Source of the DNA: JANXZS01 sp963797255
GTDB lineage: Bacteria; Acidobacteriota; Terriglobia; Terriglobales; Acidobacteriaceae
Direction: 5' to 3'
Assembly: GCA_963797255.1 (NCBI GenBank)
Contig: CAWCOV010000017.1
Span: 62,001 to 126,000, forward strand
DNA: 64,000 bases
Positions 18,771 to 27,613 of this stretch are shown here, piece by piece. Both the position numbers and the translations under genes were made by a program. Within the stretch, counting starts at the first letter, position 1. Each line of letters opens with the position of its first letter. Below the pieces are notes generated by a model. It was not told the origin of the DNA, did no database searches, and was given only the letters and a program-made list of their open reading frames with translations.

Positions 18771-19181
18771 AGTTGCTCTCGGGAATCGCAAAGTATTTTA
18801 AAGGCTATTTGATTCTGCCCTGTTGTGCCAAGGTTAGATCAACACGGTCGGATGTCGTCTTAGGAAGAGTAAATGGTCTATTTGGGGGCGATAAGGCAGG
18901 AAGGGGCAGAGAGAGTTGTTAGCAGTAGGAAGTGACGAGCCCTAAACGGCGTGATTTTTGGAGAGCAGGGGACCGGTTGAAGGCTTACGGATCCCCCTGG
19001 TTGTTGTAGATCAGGGCGAACGCTTATAACGGCTCGTAGGGACCCGGGCATAGCGTGTTGCCGGAGGCATGTGTAGTTACTGGTACAATTGCCACTTTCA
19101 AGTACAAAGGCATTTGAACCGCTATTGTCGGCGACATTTTGTTATGAACCGTGCTGGATTCTGTCAACGGAGCCGTGCACT
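18771..19181. other. Divergent intergenic region before the MscS gene
   Basis: About 410 bases. TATAAC near 19026 with a TTGTTG 18 bases upstream could be a sigma-70 promoter for the MscS gene. No RNA gene or mobile element was recognised. Confidence 0.3.
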
Positions 19182-20885
19182 ATGCACATGAAAAGATCAA
19201 CTCTTGTCGTTGCGTGCATCTCTGCATTGCTATGTATTTTTATGGCTCGAGCAGCCGTTCCCCAATCCAGGGGTTCACAGGTTCCGCCGAAAGAAGAACA
19301 ATCCAAGGCCGCGCCGTTAGCCCCTCCCGAGGGGGAGTCTGTCGATCGAGGCGATGTGGTCATCGAGGGTCGCCGAGTCCTTTCGGTGTATCAGCGGATC
19401 GGCGAGCACTCTCCTCAAGAACGTGCGTCACAAATTGCCACGCGGATTGCCTCCGTGGCCCGTGACAAGAAAATCTCGCCCGACGATATCCGAATCTTCC
19501 CACAGGATGCCTGGAGCGAGATTCTAGTCGGCAACACGCTAATCGTGGCAGTTACAGATACGGATGCGCAACTCGCCGGTCGGCCTCGTGACGAAATGGC
19601 GAAGGAATATGCTGGCAATATTCGTAAAGAAATTTTGAATTATCGCAAAGAACACAGCCTGCGCACGATTCTGCTCAGCATCGCCTACACCATATTAACG
19701 ACTCTCACATTGGTGCCTATCGTTTGGTTGCTCCGGCGAATCCGGATTACGATCCGATCCAGATTAGAACGAATTCTGGCTACCGCATTGCAACGTGAGA
19801 CCAAGACGGCACGGGGGCTAATCGGGATTTATCTGGGTTCGCTGGCACTGGGAATAGGGCATGTCATCCGCTGGGTACTGGTTCTTGCGGTCATCCAGGT
19901 ATACCTTGCCGTCGTCCTCGGGTACTTCTCTGTCACGCGGGATATCTCACTAAAATCCACGAGTTGGGTATTCTCCCAGGTCAGCGCATTAACTAAGTCC
20001 GGCCTCAATTATTTGCCAAACCTACTTGTCATTTTTTTCATAGGCCTGGCCGTTCATTTCTTAATTCGCATAGTCCGGGTAATTTTCGACGGAATCGACA
20101 GGGGAAATATAAGTATCCCCGGCTTCTATCCCGATTGGGCCAAGCCAACCGATAAATTAATTCGGCTGCTGATTATCGCTCTGGCATTGATCATCACCTT
20201 CCCCTACCTTCCGGGGGCAAACAGCCGGGCCTTTCAAGGCGTATCCATTTTCCTGGGAATATTGCTGTCGCTTGGATCTTCCTCCTCCGTGGCGAATGCA
20301 ATTGCCGGGGTCATCCTTACGTATATGAGGTCTTTTCTCCTGGGTGATTGGGTCAGCATTGGAGGCAGCACGGGCGAAGTAATCGAGAAGAATCTCCTGG
20401 TTACGCGAATTCGCACACCCAAAGAGGAAATTATTACGATCGCAAATTCGAGTGTGATGAGTGGCGCGGTGCAGAACTTCTCAGCAAAAGCGCGAGAGTC
20501 AGGCGTTATTTTTCATACAACCATTTCAATCGGCTACGACGCTCCGTGGAGACTGGTTCACAGTCTTCTCATCAATGCAGCGTTGATGACCGAGAACATC
20601 CAGCATTTACCTGAGCCATTTGTTCTCCAAACCGCATTGAATGACTTCTATGTAACCTATGAACTGAATGCATACACATTGAAGCCGATCTTGATGCTGA
20701 CAATTTACTCTGAGCTTCACCAAAACATTCAGGATAAGTTCAATGAGGCCGGCGTCGAAATTTGTTCTCCTCACTTCAGTTCCCATCGGGATGGAAACGT
20801 GATTGCGATTCCGAGCGAGTACGTGCGTTCCGACTACAAGCCGTCAGCATTTCGCGTGAATCTTACGAAACCCGCGGATGAGTAG
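19182..20885 (+). CDS. MscS-family mechanosensitive channel protein
   Basis: About 567 residues from the ATG at 19182, which has GGAG nine bases upstream; the frame is open back to a TTG at 19089. A signal sequence (RSTLVVACISALLCIFMARA) is followed by a periplasmic domain of about 110 residues. Several membrane helices come next: LRTILLSIAYTILTTLTLVPIVWLL and three more. The MscS core then follows, with the pore helix (FLGILLSLGSSSSVANAIAGVIL), the beta domain (FLLGDWVSIGGSTGEV, NSSVMSGAVQNFS) and a C-terminal alpha/beta region. Such channels release solutes on osmotic downshock. The added periplasmic domain makes it larger than E. coli MscS (286 residues) and similar in layout to the YbdG/MscK-like groups. 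Confidence 0.9.
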   Translation: MHMKRSTLVVACISALLCIFMARAAVPQSRGSQVPPKEEQSKAAPLAPPEGESVDRGDVVIEGRRVLSVYQRIGEHSPQERASQIATRIASVARDKKISPDDIRIFPQDAWSEILVGNTLIVAVTDTDAQLAGRPRDEMAKEYAGNIRKEILNYRKEHSLRTILLSIAYTILTTLTLVPIVWLLRRIRITIRSRLERILATALQRETKTARGLIGIYLGSLALGIGHVIRWVLVLAVIQVYLAVVLGYFSVTRDISLKSTSWVFSQVSALTKSGLNYLPNLLVIFFIGLAVHFLIRIVRVIFDGIDRGNISIPGFYPDWAKPTDKLIRLLIIALALIITFPYLPGANSRAFQGVSIFLGILLSLGSSSSVANAIAGVILTYMRSFLLGDWVSIGGSTGEVIEKNLLVTRIRTPKEEIITIANSSVMSGAVQNFSAKARESGVIFHTTISIGYDAPWRLVHSLLINAALMTENIQHLPEPFVLQTALNDFYVTYELNAYTLKPILMLTIYSELHQNIQDKFNEAGVEICSPHFSSHRDGNVIAIPSEYVRSDYKPSAFRVNLTKPADE

Positions 20886-21038
20886 TCGTTCATAGGAACT
20901 ACTTCCATAGAATTCTTTGCGACCTGGTATTCGGTTGGTGCGAATCGTTTGATCGCCTGATACAGTCTCCATTGTTCCCTTCATGCGAGCGTTGCCTTCA
21001 AGGCGTTTACAACGACATTCCCCCGGAGGGTCGACACC

Positions 21039-22274
21039 GTGTCATTCCGATCAGTATTTCTCGCTGTCGTAATTGCGTTTGCACTAATTCTGTCAGCCTT
21101 TCTGGTCAACAGGCAGCGTCCAACTGTCGAGACATCCCAGCCGACGGCCGATTTCGTTCGTGCATCCGGAAAGTGCGCAGAGTGCCATGCCCGGCTCCAA
21201 TATTCGGTGGTCCACGAGTACGAAATGTCTGCGCATGCGAAGAAGGGTGTGAATTGCCTCGACTGCCACCAGCCCGCCGCCGGCCAGCAGAAAGTCGATC
21301 ATCACGGATTCGTGATCAGTACTCATCTGACGGCTGGAAACTGCCGATCCTGCCACGAAGGGGTCTATCAGGAGTTCCTTCGCAGTCGCCACGCCGCCCC
21401 CAGTTGGGCTGCCGTTCACGGTGAAAAGAGCTTAAGGCCGGAGCAAGTTTCCTTTAGTGAACAGTTCCAGCCGGGTGGCACGAAGCGCCCGCCGAATCCT
21501 CTCGTCCTCCCAGAGGGACATCCTGCAGCCACGTCCGGTTGCGAGCAGTGCCACGCGGTCGGTAAGCCCAATGAAGACGGCACAATCGGCAGTTGTACGC
21601 AATGCCACTCCCGACACACAAGTTCAGTGGAGCTTGCGCGGTTGCCCACTACGTGTGGCCAATGCCACATGGGTCCCGACCACTCACAGCTAGAGATTTA
21701 CAACGAGTCAAAGCACGGTATTATGTTCGCGGCTCAGCGCCATCTGCTGAAGCTCGACGCAGATCCGCGCACGCTTACGACTCGCGATATGTTTGTGCCC
21801 ACATGTGCGACTTGCCACATGAGTGGCATCAACGGTCTCAAGGTTACCCATAACCCATCGGACCGACTCGGCTGGTATCTCGCTGATGCAGTTACGGCAC
21901 ATCGTCCGAACTACCTGCAGGCACAGATCAATATGAAGCAGGTCTGTACACAATGTCATACGCAGCCCCTGGTGGAACGGGTTTACAGCCAGGGTGAACA
22001 AGTGGTCTTAAGCACTAACGCAAAGATCCTTGCCGCCAAGGCGATCATGGATGACCTGCGGAAAGATGGCTCTCTTTCCGGACCGCCATTTACACACACC
22101 ATCGACTTCACCTACTTCAATCTGTGGCATTACGACGGCCGCACTTCAAAGCACGGTGCGTTCATGGGGGGAGCCGATTTTGTGCAGTGGCATGGGAATT
22201 ACGAACTGCTCTCGAAGACTGTGGAACTTCAGCATGCTGCCGACGAACTGCGGAGAGAGCATGCCCGCAAGTAG
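21039..22274 (+). CDS. Membrane-anchored octaheme cytochrome c of the hydroxylamine oxidoreductase family
   Basis: This 411-residue protein has an N-terminal membrane anchor (about 5-23) and eight CxxCH heme sites, with cysteines at 46, 73, 102, 168, 186, 206, 256 and 303. The C-terminal third carries motifs of the HAO-like octaheme family: a helix with TCATCHMSG, then QVCTQCH, then YFNLWHYDGRTSKHGA and DFVQWHGNYE. Family members oxidise hydroxylamine or hydrazine, or reduce nitrite or hydroxylamine, in the periplasm. A Phe occupies GGADFVQWHG, where I would expect the tyrosine that cross-links the P460 heme in oxidising HAOs. If an alignment agrees, reductive activity is more likely. Its stop overlaps the start of a multi-helix membrane protein by 14 bases, so the two form one operon. 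Confidence 0.85.
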   Translation: MSFRSVFLAVVIAFALILSAFLVNRQRPTVETSQPTADFVRASGKCAECHARLQYSVVHEYEMSAHAKKGVNCLDCHQPAAGQQKVDHHGFVISTHLTAGNCRSCHEGVYQEFLRSRHAAPSWAAVHGEKSLRPEQVSFSEQFQPGGTKRPPNPLVLPEGHPAATSGCEQCHAVGKPNEDGTIGSCTQCHSRHTSSVELARLPTTCGQCHMGPDHSQLEIYNESKHGIMFAAQRHLLKLDADPRTLTTRDMFVPTCATCHMSGINGLKVTHNPSDRLGWYLADAVTAHRPNYLQAQINMKQVCTQCHTQPLVERVYSQGEQVVLSTNAKILAAKAIMDDLRKDGSLSGPPFTHTIDFTYFNLWHYDGRTSKHGAFMGGADFVQWHGNYELLSKTVELQHAADELRREHARK

Positions 22275-23193
22275 ATTCCTCCGTCGAATTCAAGCGATCG
22301 TAGCAAGTCCTCGCTTTCGCTGGGCGCACGATCCTCAGCTTTGGATAGAACTCTTCGTGACTGTCAATCTCGCCATTCTCGCTGCTGATATTTACATCGC
22401 TCACTCGGTGAATCATTTCCAGAAAGCTGCGGAGTACATTCCTCTGTACTTTTCCCTTGGAGCACCTGCAGTTCTTTTCGTGATGATCGGCCTGCGCTGG
22501 ATTGGACGCTTTGAAGCACCGTGGCGAGATGTTGGTTATATGGTGGGCTGGCTTTCCGTCCTTGTTGGATTAGGCGGCGTCCTATACCACCTGGAGAGCC
22601 GGTTCTTTCTCGATCGAACACTTAAGAGCCTCACCTATGCGGCGCCATTTGCCGCGCCACTGGCATACACGGGACTTGGTTTTTTACTTCTGATGAATCG
22701 GATGGTAGCCTCGCGCAGCTCAGAGTGGGCGCGATGGGTAATCTTTCTGGCCCTCGGAGGCTTCTTCGGAAATTTTGTCTTGTCGTTGACGGATCATGCA
22801 TCGAACGGCTTCTTCGTAAAGACGGAATGGATCCCGGTTATCTCCTCTGCGTTAGCGACTGGGTTTCTGATTGTTCCTCTTGTTCTAACGGTGACAAGGC
22901 GATTTATGGATGTTTGCCTGATCGTGATGCTGACACAGGCTTTAGTCGGCGTACTTGGATTCTGGTTCCACATACAGGCAAATCTTCTTGATCCGGGTCA
23001 CAACCTCTTTGATAGGCTGGTGAACGGCGCTCCGCCGATGGCCCCATTGTTGTTCCCGAATCTTGTAGGCTTGGCGCTGATAGGAATGTGGGCATTGCTT
23101 CCTCATCTTGAAGAACCCATTCCGAAGCGGTCTTGGATGGGAGCGACATATGATTGGGCACACCCAGAAGAGAATCCTGCCAAGTCAAGCTGA
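22261..23193 (+). CDS. Polytopic membrane protein, partner of the octaheme cytochrome
   Basis: This 310-residue protein has about eight hydrophobic helices and no soluble domain. I do not recognise a named family. The open frame reaches back to 22030, but the ATG at 22261 (MPASRFLRR) starts with a short basic leader and overlaps the cytochrome gene's last 14 bases, typical of translational coupling. Several histidines lie within or near helices (IAHSVNHF, YHLESRFF, LTDHASNG, FWFHIQAN), so quinone or heme b binding is possible but not shown. Its position suggests it passes electrons between the quinone pool and the octaheme protein, or anchors the complex. Confidence 0.7.
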   Translation: MPASRFLRRIQAIVASPRFRWAHDPQLWIELFVTVNLAILAADIYIAHSVNHFQKAAEYIPLYFSLGAPAVLFVMIGLRWIGRFEAPWRDVGYMVGWLSVLVGLGGVLYHLESRFFLDRTLKSLTYAAPFAAPLAYTGLGFLLLMNRMVASRSSEWARWVIFLALGGFFGNFVLSLTDHASNGFFVKTEWIPVISSALATGFLIVPLVLTVTRRFMDVCLIVMLTQALVGVLGFWFHIQANLLDPGHNLFDRLVNGAPPMAPLLFPNLVGLALIGMWALLPHLEEPIPKRSWMGATYDWAHPEENPAKSS

Positions 23194-23269
23194 TGCATTT
23201 GAGTTCGAATCTTGGCCGTGTGAAGAGGTGGATAGCCAGGATTTCTGGAGATTGCCGATTTCGACCACC

Positions 23270-24364
23270 TCATAGGCCCGGGTGTGCTGCATCCTTTGCA
23301 TGAGACACCAGATCAATGTAAAGCGTGGTCGGCAAATTCGTTTGCCAGTGGCCCGTAAGCTTCGCAACAATGACTAATCCGAAGAAGATGCAGGCGAGAA
23401 CCGCTGCTACCGTCATCGGACGAGCTACGCGTCGCCGCCACCGTTCAAAGGGTGTGGCGGCCTTTCTTGGAGACAAGGCAAACTGCAGGGCATCTTGAGC
23501 GGGGCATGCCGCGACGCAGGCCATGCACGCCGTGCATTCAACAGTCCGAATCTGCATGAGCCGATCCACCGGCAAATTTGAGGGACATGCACGCGCGCAT
23601 TTTCCGCAATCGATGCACGCATCCGCGTCGCGTCGAATCTTAACGGGACTTAGAAGGGACGCAAGCCCGAACAGCGCGCCATACGGACAGAGGTATCGGC
23701 ACCAGAAGTTCTTAATGAGCATTGAAAGCAAAACCAGCAACGTGATGACTATGGCGGCTGTTCGTCCCATATCGCGAAAGAAATTCAACATCTTTACGTC
23801 GGCAACCAGGCCATAAGGCGTGACCATGAAATCGTGAATCGCCTCTGCGGACATGGTGCCAATCACAAAAATGAAGAATACGAGCAGCAGGTATTTCAAG
23901 CCTCGTAGCGGAATATCTACCCACGCGGGAGGACGAAGATTACGTCCAAAGAATTTTCTTCCTAGAGCCCACAGTTGCTCTGAAAATGTTCCAATTGGGC
24001 ACAGCCAGGAACAAAAAGCTTTCTTGAGCAGGAAGCTCATCAGCAAGAAAGCAATAAAGAGAATCATCGCAGCTGGATGGATCGCCGGCACGTGTCCCGT
24101 GAGCAACAGATACTTCGCATTCATAAACCCTGCGATTGGTAGCCATCCTTCGGCTCCGGCGGGCCTAGGCACATTCAGTCCTTTGCCGCCGCGCTCGCAA
24201 TAACGAACCCACAGGAGAAACTGAATTCCCAACCAGACATTCAGCGCCGCGAACAGCCATTGAACCGTCTGCCTGATCCTCTGCGAATCATCAGGCACTC
24301 CGCGGCGGATGAGATTTTTCTTTCTATCTCGCGTGAAGCTCGACGCAAGTTTTATTATCCCCAT
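23270..24364 (-). CDS. NapH/NosR-like membrane ferredoxin protein
   Basis: This 364-residue protein has four to six membrane helices and two cytoplasmic CxxxCP motifs (CSWLCP, CRYLCPYG). Near the C-terminus are two [4Fe-4S] ferredoxin motifs (CIDCGKCARACP, CTACMACVAACP), then a final membrane helix. This is the NapH/NosR/CcoG family layout. Such proteins deliver quinol electrons to periplasmic reductases or help copper and heme enzyme maturation. The ATG at 24364 has AAGGA seven bases upstream and is preferred to the frame's upstream start. It is divergent from the ric gene and convergent with the octaheme operon, giving a small reactive-nitrogen neighbourhood. The exact partner enzyme is not established. 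Confidence 0.85.
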   Translation of the reverse strand: MGIIKLASSFTRDRKKNLIRRGVPDDSQRIRQTVQWLFAALNVWLGIQFLLWVRYCERGGKGLNVPRPAGAEGWLPIAGFMNAKYLLLTGHVPAIHPAAMILFIAFLLMSFLLKKAFCSWLCPIGTFSEQLWALGRKFFGRNLRPPAWVDIPLRGLKYLLLVFFIFVIGTMSAEAIHDFMVTPYGLVADVKMLNFFRDMGRTAAIVITLLVLLSMLIKNFWCRYLCPYGALFGLASLLSPVKIRRDADACIDCGKCARACPSNLPVDRLMQIRTVECTACMACVAACPAQDALQFALSPRKAATPFERWRRRVARPMTVAAVLACIFFGLVIVAKLTGHWQTNLPTTLYIDLVSHAKDAAHPGL

Positions 24365-24544
24365 CAAAATTTCCTTATTGGAATTGGCGTGCAAAGGAAG
24401 GGTAGGCCGGTGCACGAGAATCGTCAGCGACTTATGTCACAGGTCCAGATAACTGAAGATTTTTCGCAATTCGTGATCGCACAGTGACAAAAGTCGCTGT
24501 GGCGGATATTGCCGCCCACTATCGTGTATTTCAAGGAGTCCGAT

Positions 24545-25264
24545 ATGAACACTACGACACAGACCGTTCGCGAGATTGCATTGGAACAGCCGACATCAAT
24601 ACGCGTATTTGAACAGTTCGGGATTGATTATTGTTGCGGTGGTCGCAAACCGCTGTCCGAGGCCTGCATGGCCGGGAATCTGGAAGTTAATGCTGTTATC
24701 GCAGCATTGGAAGCGGCCGCGAAGAAGCCTGCGCCCGACATCGAAAATTGGACTGACAAGTCTTTAGAGAGTTTGATCTCGCATATCGTAACCGCGCACC
24801 ACGTCTACGTGAAACGAGAATTGCCTCGCCTAGCCCAGTTGGCGGAAAAGGTCGTGAATCGACACGGAGCAACGAAATTGGAGTTGCCAATCATAGCGGC
24901 GGCACTCGGTCAACTGGACAATGAACTCACTCAGCATTTAACAAAAGAAGAAACAGTACTTTTTCCATATGTAACTAGCCTCGAAAAATCCGTATCGCAG
25001 GGAACTGCAAGGCCCCAAAGTTGCTTCGGGACAGTTGCCAATCCGATCGCTATGATGTCGGAGGAACATGACGCTGCAGGAAGTCTGATTGCAGAAATTC
25101 GCCGTTTGAGCAAGAACTTCACTACACCGGAAGATGCCTGCCCCACGTTTCATGCATTTTACGACGGGCTGAGAGAATTTGAGCAGGATCTGCATCAACA
25201 TATCCATCTCGAGAACAACATCCTCTTCCCTCGTGCAATCGAATTGGAAAAACGTAACTTATAG
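24545..25264 (+). CDS. ric: Iron-sulfur cluster repair di-iron protein (RIC/YtfE/ScdA)
   Basis: This 239-residue protein has an N-terminal ScdA domain with YCCGG at about 30, followed by a hemerythrin-like HHE domain. The di-iron histidines and glutamates are visible in HIVTAHHVYVKRELP, LTKEETVLFPY, SEEHDAAG and HQHIHLENNILFPRA. Ric proteins restore Fe-S clusters damaged by nitric oxide or oxidants and can release iron. AAGGAG lies seven bases before the ATG at 24545; the frame opens slightly earlier. The 180-base divergent spacer shared with the NapH-like gene is the likely site of an NO or redox regulator, but I could not identify a convincing NsrR, FNR or DNR site. Confidence 0.93.
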   Translation: MNTTTQTVREIALEQPTSIRVFEQFGIDYCCGGRKPLSEACMAGNLEVNAVIAALEAAAKKPAPDIENWTDKSLESLISHIVTAHHVYVKRELPRLAQLAEKVVNRHGATKLELPIIAAALGQLDNELTQHLTKEETVLFPYVTSLEKSVSQGTARPQSCFGTVANPIAMMSEEHDAAGSLIAEIRRLSKNFTTPEDACPTFHAFYDGLREFEQDLHQHIHLENNILFPRAIELEKRNL

Positions 25265-25350
25265 GCGAAATGATGGAAAGCCTCCCCTTGATTGGCAGGA
25301 ATAGGCTCCAAAACTGACTTAGGTACTGGAAGCGCGGACTAATAACCGCG

Positions 25351-27465
25351 TTAGTGTAGAACGGGTCTCTTGCATAGTGCCGTGAACCAGAGAGCTCGAC
25401 CGCAATCACTTGCATAGATCAGCTCTCTGGAATCCGCCGTCCAAGATGGCTCAATTTTGTTACAAGCGGATTCGGTAAGTCGGTGAGCTTGTCTGTTGTC
25501 CAGGTTGCTCAGCCAGAGTTGCCAGTTCCCGCCCTCCAGACGGCTGTATGCGAGCCACTGACCATCGGGAGAGACAGCGGGATACCTGGCGTTTTCGACG
25601 CCGAGCGACTCCGTCTTTCCCATTTCATCCACCAGCATTAGACGAGGCCTACCTCCCGAACTCGCTGAAAATATCAACCCACCGTTTGGAAGAAAGGACA
25701 TCTCCATCACATTCAGCTCCGGTGGAGTTACTGCCTTTTCCATATTCGCAGGATTGGTGAGATCACTGACCCAAACCTGCGCACGCCCTCGATTCTCGCG
25801 AAGATACGCAAGCCAGTGGCCATCGAAGGAGATAACCGGGAACTCCGCGTGTGAGATGCTTTTGCGACCGACTTGTGAAGAATTGATAGTAGACTCATGC
25901 CCGACGACTTCCTGCCAACTTTCATCATTGGAAGCGCTCACGGCGAGGACATCATCGCGACTCGTATTGCTGAATTGGATCGAGTCGGGAAATTGGATAG
26001 CGGCATGATAGCCGTCGAACATCATTGCGACAAAGGACAGCGAATCACTTTGTGTACTTGGGCCTCTCGCCATGTACACGCCCGGATGGGCAGGTATTCT
26101 CCACTGATAATCCGCGTAAAGCCCAAGTTGATGTCGAACGCCGGATGCAATACCAATGATGATGATTGTAGCCAGCAATGCTGCCCAGCCCGCAAGATGT
26201 TGCCGTGCAGTTTTGAGAGACTCCTGCTGGACAAGAAGGATGAACGCGACAATACAACACAGGATCAGAGCATACAGCCTGGGGACGGCCAGCAGCACTT
26301 TCCAGCCTACGGCGCCGTTGCCAATCACGCCTAAACTTCCGGCAGCCACAACAAGGAGAATAAACAGGGCGCTCACCCATTCAGGCAACTTGTTCTGTAA
26401 AGCGGCTAACACAAAGCAAGCCGGCAGGATGAGCAAAGTCAAAAGGTAAGTTGACGCGGAAGTTGAGATCGCCAGTATAACGAACACGATCGCCGCCCAC
26501 TCAAGGCGAATCCGTTCCAGAGTGCTTTTACCCGGAGTTACCAGCAGCAGTGCGGGCGCGATCAGGAGCATCTGAAAAAGTGGATGAGCAATGGCGAAAA
26601 GCCAAGGAGCATTTATTGCAGGATGCAAATTCAGCTGTGGCTCATAGATAAATAGTCTGTGAAGCACAGAACTCATCGACGCAGCTTTAAGGTTATAGGG
26701 GTCGAGTCCTTCTCCGCGAAGTGTGGCAGGCAGTACCTGGAGGAGGTAGGTCCGGTGGAGTTCCCAGCCAAATGCAAAGATGGAAAGACAGACGGAGAAA
26801 ATGCCGCCAGCGACGCCTCCGATAAATGCTTTTACGTCGCGCTTCCGCAGAAAATAGAGCAAAAAGATCAGGGGAAATACTTTCAGGCCGGATGCAATCC
26901 CAGTTATGGCCCCTGCTAGAAACCGCCGCTCATGAACGTAAAGCCAGCATGAGAAAGTGAGGAGACACAGTAAAAGCACGTAGTACTGTCCATACAGAAA
27001 GTTAATTCTTAACGGAAGACTCATTGCAACCACCAAAGCGATTCTGCTCCTTGGCAACGCAGTCAGATTTCGCAGGAGAGCCAAGGTGAGGAATAAAAGT
27101 CCGATGTTGGTGATCAACCAACAATGCTTTGCCGCCAATGGCGGTAAAGACGTAAGGGGATAAACCACGAGGGTAGAGAATGGCGTGATTGGCACCAGGC
27201 CCACGAGGCGCTGGTCGATCTCTCGATGATCTTTCTGGCGCTGCAGCCAGATCCACTCGTAAACGCGCGAAGTTTCGTAGTGCTCGTGTACCAACCGCGC
27301 AGTTAGATAGTAGTTGGGAAAATCCGTATTGAGCGTGTGCCATGCGTTGGGCATCGTGCGTACAGCGAACTGCACAGACAGTAATGAGACAAGTGTCCAT
27401 TCTGCAATGCGAATCCAACGCTGAAAGGTGACGCGTGCACTGGAAGATGTGAAATGTTTTGTCAT
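25351..27465 (-). CDS. GT87-like polytopic glycosyltransferase fused to a PD40 beta-propeller
   Basis: This 704-residue protein has two parts. Residues 1-455 form a membrane mannosyltransferase-like domain of the GT87 (DUF2029) family. It has about ten helices and the early periplasmic acidic site (LNTDFPNYY) typical of GT-C enzymes. Residues 470-704 are soluble and carry WD40-like PD40 repeats (FDGHWLAYLRE, SFLPNGGLIFSA, AVSPDGQWLAYSR, SWTADSRELIYAS), as in TolB. GT87 enzymes transfer a sugar from a polyprenyl-phosphate donor on the outer face of the membrane, so the propeller would be periplasmic and may bind acceptor or partner. A terminal cysteine pair (ASDCGRA, ALCKRP) is present. The ATG at 27465 opens the gene. 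No operon partner is adjacent. Confidence 0.8.
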   Translation of the reverse strand: MTKHFTSSSARVTFQRWIRIAEWTLVSLLSVQFAVRTMPNAWHTLNTDFPNYYLTARLVHEHYETSRVYEWIWLQRQKDHREIDQRLVGLVPITPFSTLVVYPLTSLPPLAAKHCWLITNIGLLFLTLALLRNLTALPRSRIALVVAMSLPLRINFLYGQYYVLLLCLLTFSCWLYVHERRFLAGAITGIASGLKVFPLIFLLYFLRKRDVKAFIGGVAGGIFSVCLSIFAFGWELHRTYLLQVLPATLRGEGLDPYNLKAASMSSVLHRLFIYEPQLNLHPAINAPWLFAIAHPLFQMLLIAPALLLVTPGKSTLERIRLEWAAIVFVILAISTSASTYLLTLLILPACFVLAALQNKLPEWVSALFILLVVAAGSLGVIGNGAVGWKVLLAVPRLYALILCCIVAFILLVQQESLKTARQHLAGWAALLATIIIIGIASGVRHQLGLYADYQWRIPAHPGVYMARGPSTQSDSLSFVAMMFDGYHAAIQFPDSIQFSNTSRDDVLAVSASNDESWQEVVGHESTINSSQVGRKSISHAEFPVISFDGHWLAYLRENRGRAQVWVSDLTNPANMEKAVTPPELNVMEMSFLPNGGLIFSASSGGRPRLMLVDEMGKTESLGVENARYPAVSPDGQWLAYSRLEGGNWQLWLSNLDNRQAHRLTESACNKIEPSWTADSRELIYASDCGRALWFTALCKRPVLH

Positions 27466-27613
27466 TTAAGGTAGGCAGCATCTCAGGCGTGATCCTAGCA
27501 GGGTTAGTTGTCCGCGCGAAGTATGTTGCCAACGGGAAAATACTTGACCATCTGGACGCCAATTTCCGGGCATGCTAAGTTGCTTTCGGAACATTCTGGT
27601 TGGAAGGGGGAGC

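Noticed and set aside
24365..24544. FNR/DNR- or NsrR-type operator between the NapH-like and ric genes
   Set aside because: GTGATC and GTGACA strings occur but do not form a proper inverted repeat with standard spacing.
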